From the NCBI RefSeq assembly GCF_029335315.1, contig NZ_JARJLT010000080.1, positions 1 to 44,182 on the forward strand: 44,182 nt of DNA. Direction: 5' to 3'. The notes below the pieces were generated by a model, which was not told the DNA's origin, searched no databases, and worked only from the letters and a program-made list of their open reading frames with translations. The DNA is from Pseudomonas citronellolis. GTDB lineage: Bacteria; Pseudomonadota; Gammaproteobacteria; Pseudomonadales; Pseudomonadaceae. How positions within the stretch are numbered: the stretch's first letter is position 1; every line of letters begins with the position of its first letter. This document shows positions 41,875 through 44,182 of this stretch, piece after piece. A program made the position numbers and the translations under genes.

Positions 41875-44001
41875 TCAGAACTGGTATTCGAGGCCGGCGC
41901 CGGTGTACCAGGAACGCCCTGGCGCGGCTTCGTAATAGCGGCCGTTACTGTCGCCGACGATGACCGAGCCGACGTACTGGCGGTCCAGCAGGTTGTCCAG
42001 GCGCACCAGTTGGTGGAAGGTCCAGGGGCCGTAGTGCTGTTCGAAGCGCGTGCGCCAGTTGAATACGGCGTAGCTGGGCGCCGGCTTGGCCTCGTTGCTG
42101 TCTTCAACATAGACCTTGCTGCGGTACTGCCCTTCGAAGCCCATGCTGATGTCCTGGCGCGGCTTCCACACCAGCTCGCCGTAGAGGCTGCTGCCGGGCA
42201 CGCCGGGCAGGTGGTTGCCCTTGTCGATGGTGCTGCCGCTCTCGACGAAGTCCTCGTCGTAGGTAGCCTCCAGGCGGGTGTAGGCGAGGGTCGCGTCCCA
42301 CTGTTCGTTGAGCTGGCTCTGCACGCCCAGCTCGAAGCCGCGACGCAGGGTCTTGCCGGCGTTCTGGTAGCTGGTGCGGCCATCGGTGGAGCTGGCGACG
42401 ACGATCTCGTCGTCGGTGCGAATCTCGAAGACCGCCGCGTTGATCCGCGTGCTGCCGCCGACCTTGGCCTTCAGGCCCAGTTCGTACTGGGTGCTGGTGG
42501 CCGGGTCGAGGCCGAAGTTGAAGCTTTCCACCAGGCCCGGCGCGTAGGCCATCTCGGCCTGGGTCGGGGTCTCGAAGCCCTTGCCGGCGCTGACGTAGCC
42601 GTGCAGCTCGGGGGTGAAGGCGTACATCACCGACAGCGACGGGGTGGTCTGCTGGTATTTCTTCGAGCCGCTGGAGTCGCCGTTGGCCAGGTAGTGGTCG
42701 TCCACTTCCATCTTCATGCTGCTGTGGCGCAGGCCGGCGTCGAAGGTCCAGTCGCCCAGTTCCCAGCGCGCCTGCACGTAGGGGTCGAGGCTGGTGGCGA
42801 TGTCGTCCTCGTCGCGGCGCAGTTCGCCCTTCACGCCCAGCTGGTCGCCGCTGTAGTTCTGGTAGCCGTGGCGGTCGTCGCGGCTCTGGTCGTAGTCCAC
42901 CCCGGTGGTGATGGTCAGCTCGCCGGGCACGCCCTGCACCGGCTGGATCCAGCGCAGGGTGCCGCCGTGGAATTCGCGGTCGAAGTCCACCACGCCGCCG
43001 CCGCGCTGGGTGTTGGAGACCACGCCCTTGGGGATCGACAGGTACTGGATGACGCTGCGCTGGCCGGCGTACAGGTTGAACTGCAAGGTGGCGTCGCCGA
43101 AGTAGCGCTCGTAGTTCATGCCCACCTGCTGGTGGTCGATGCTCTTGCGCGTGTCGTAGGTCTCGGCCGCCGGCGCCACCGAGCGCGGGTCGTGCTTATA
43201 GGCGGCCCAGGTCTGGCCCAGCGGGTCCTGGGTGTCGTTCTGTTCCAGGCTGCTGAAGATCAGCGCCAGGCGGCTGTCGTCGTCGGGCTTGAGGTTGAGC
43301 TTGGCGAAGGTCTGATCGCGGCGCGCGGCGCTGTGGTCGCGGTAGCCGTCGGTGTCCAGGCGCGAGGCATCGAGGAGGAAGCCGGCCTTGTCGTTGCCGC
43401 CCTCGGCGTAGAGGTGGTTCTTGTTGAAGCCGTCGCTGCCGAAGGTGGTTTCCGCGCCCACTTTCGGCGGGCCCGCGCCGTCGCGGCTGAACATCTGGAT
43501 GACCCCGCCGGCGTTGCTGCCGTAGAGGGTCGAGGCCGGGCCGCGCAGGACTTCGATGCGCTCGGCCACGTCGAGGTTGAGGGTCGCCGCCTGGCCCTGG
43601 CCGTCCGGGGTGCTGGCCGGGATGCCGTCGCTGAGCAGCTTCAGCCCGCGAATCCCGAAAGCCGAGCGCGCGCCGTAGCCGCGCGAGGATATCTGCAGGT
43701 CCTGGGCGTAGTTCTGGCGGTTCTGCACCACCAGGCCGGGTACCCGCGGCAGCACCTCGGAGAGGTTCACGCCGAGCTGGCCGTCGCTGATCTGCGGTTG
43801 CTGCACGGTGTCGATGGAGAACGGCAGGTCGAAGCTGGACACCGGCGCGTAGGTGCCGGTGACCACCAAGGGCGCGAAGACTTCATCGGCGGGCACGGCG
43901 CTGTCTTCACCGAAAACCAGGGGGGCGACGCCCAGGCCCCAGAGCAGCAACGGCGGCTGCAAGGTCAGGGCGAGGCTGAGCGGGCGAAAACGCAAGGGCA
44001 T
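41875..44001 (-). CDS. pqqU: TonB-dependent receptor, PqqU/YncD-like
   Basis: Outer-membrane receptor of 708 residues with signal peptide, plug domain and 22-strand barrel ending YQF. Several stretches strongly resemble E. coli YncD (PqqU), the PQQ importer, as I recall that sequence: VPGLVVQNRQNYAQDLQ, RGYGARSAFGIRG, IPASTPDGQGQ, ETYDTRKSI, TDDEIVVASS, and YVGSVIVGDSNGRYYE near the end. It lies 44 bp before gcd, whose cofactor is PQQ, so the pair forms a logical operon. AGGA precedes the ATG. The symbol is assigned by similarity, not by test. Confidence 0.85.
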   Translation of the reverse strand: MPLRFRPLSLALTLQPPLLLWGLGVAPLVFGEDSAVPADEVFAPLVVTGTYAPVSSFDLPFSIDTVQQPQISDGQLGVNLSEVLPRVPGLVVQNRQNYAQDLQISSRGYGARSAFGIRGLKLLSDGIPASTPDGQGQAATLNLDVAERIEVLRGPASTLYGSNAGGVIQMFSRDGAGPPKVGAETTFGSDGFNKNHLYAEGGNDKAGFLLDASRLDTDGYRDHSAARRDQTFAKLNLKPDDDSRLALIFSSLEQNDTQDPLGQTWAAYKHDPRSVAPAAETYDTRKSIDHQQVGMNYERYFGDATLQFNLYAGQRSVIQYLSIPKGVVSNTQRGGGVVDFDREFHGGTLRWIQPVQGVPGELTITTGVDYDQSRDDRHGYQNYSGDQLGVKGELRRDEDDIATSLDPYVQARWELGDWTFDAGLRHSSMKMEVDDHYLANGDSSGSKKYQQTTPSLSVMYAFTPELHGYVSAGKGFETPTQAEMAYAPGLVESFNFGLDPATSTQYELGLKAKVGGSTRINAAVFEIRTDDEIVVASSTDGRTSYQNAGKTLRRGFELGVQSQLNEQWDATLAYTRLEATYDEDFVESGSTIDKGNHLPGVPGSSLYGELVWKPRQDISMGFEGQYRSKVYVEDSNEAKPAPSYAVFNWRTRFEQHYGPWTFHQLVRLDNLLDRQYVGSVIVGDSNGRYYEAAPGRSWYTGAGLEYQF

Positions 44002-44020
44002 GCTGGGGTTCCTGCTCCCT

Positions 44021-44045
44021 GCCCCGGGACCTGGCCGGGGCTTTT
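44021..44045 (+). terminator. Hairpin with T-run, opposite to flanking genes
   Basis: GCCCCGG / CCGGGGC stem followed by TTTT on the plus strand. Both neighbours are on the minus strand, so as a T-run terminator it would act on antisense transcription; as an mRNA end it lacks U's for the OprB-like gene. Confidence 0.45.
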
Positions 44046-44071
44046 ATTCTATGGCTGGATGGCTGGCCGGC

Positions 44072-44182
44072 TCAGAAGCTGGACTGGACCTTCAGGCCGG
44101 CGACCAGGGCGTTGTCCACCTCGTAGACCCCGCCGGGATGCTTCACGTATTGCAGGTTCGGGCGCACGGTCAGCCAGTGGGT
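44072..44182 (-). CDS. Carbohydrate porin OprB-like, C-terminal end only
   Basis: The window cuts this gene; only the last 36 residues and the stop are present. They read THWLTVRPNLQYVKHPGG and end GLKVQSSF, the characteristic OprB C-terminus with terminal Phe. OprB passes glucose across the outer membrane, which fits the adjoining gcd. Downstream in the same direction is the PqqU-like receptor. Confidence 0.8.
   Translation of the reverse strand, partial: THWLTVRPNLQYVKHPGGVYEVDNALVAGLKVQSSF

Overview
The window is high-GC chromosomal DNA from a Pseudomonas, most likely of the P. aeruginosa / P. nitroreducens / P. citronellolis side of the genus. The evidence is the oprH-phoP-phoQ operon, a PcpS-type phosphopantetheinyl transferase, OprD-family porins, a class Ia RNR alpha subunit with two ATP-cones, and a gcd / TonB-receptor / OprB-type glucose cluster. 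No rRNA, tRNA, integrase or CRISPR array was seen. The species assignment is inference.

Layout, left to right. (1) 1-9963, core-like: dctA with a sigma-54 promoter and a triple palindrome upstream, a divergent AraC regulator, phoQ/phoP/oprH with a PhoP box, a MltB-type lytic transglycosylase, a PL7 alginate lyase, a secreted dienelactone hydrolase and pcpS. (2) 10089-14455, molybdate block: an OprD-family porin and the convergent modABC operon, each preceded by a near-identical ModE-like box. (3) 14534-16625, sulfur operon: two YeeE/YedE half-transporters, an MBL-fold hydrolase and a DUF202 membrane protein. (4) 16701-24549: rstB/rstA, then nrdA and nrdB with NrdR boxes and a long leader. (5) 24599-27718, accessory insert just after the nrdB terminator: a low-GC two-gene operon (HD-domain dGTPase plus a poly(A)-polymerase/CCA-type nucleotidyltransferase), then a phage-derived immunity module with promoter, C4-type antisense RNA, 28-codon leader ORF and BRO-N antirepressor. 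(6) 28281-33741: an outer-membrane barrel, a tandem repeat that copies the end of a neighbouring lipoprotein gene, an unknown membrane protein and an LTA-synthase-like enzyme. (7) 33755-38271: a FAD monooxygenase, DUF2783 protein and LuxR regulator with a perfect palindrome at the promoter, then a diguanylate cyclase. (8) 38291-39307: a RAYT transposase gene between paired REP doublets. (9) 39324-44182: PQQ glucose dehydrogenase, a PqqU/YncD-like TonB receptor, and the 3' end of an OprB-like porin.

How the parts work together. Porin plus modABC look like one molybdate uptake regulon. TonB receptor plus Gcd look like PQQ scavenging plus PQQ-dependent glucose oxidation, with OprB supplying glucose. 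nrdAB makes dNTPs, while the foreign dGTPase beside it would consume dGTP. The GTAG-headed palindromes in most intergenic gaps include one family that matches the REPs flanking the RAYT gene.

The best candidates for something new are the dGTPase-nucleotidyltransferase operon (possible anti-phage or nucleotide-signalling pair), the compact C4 RNA / leader ORF / antirepressor module next to it, and the REP-linked amplification of a gene end at 29641-30059.
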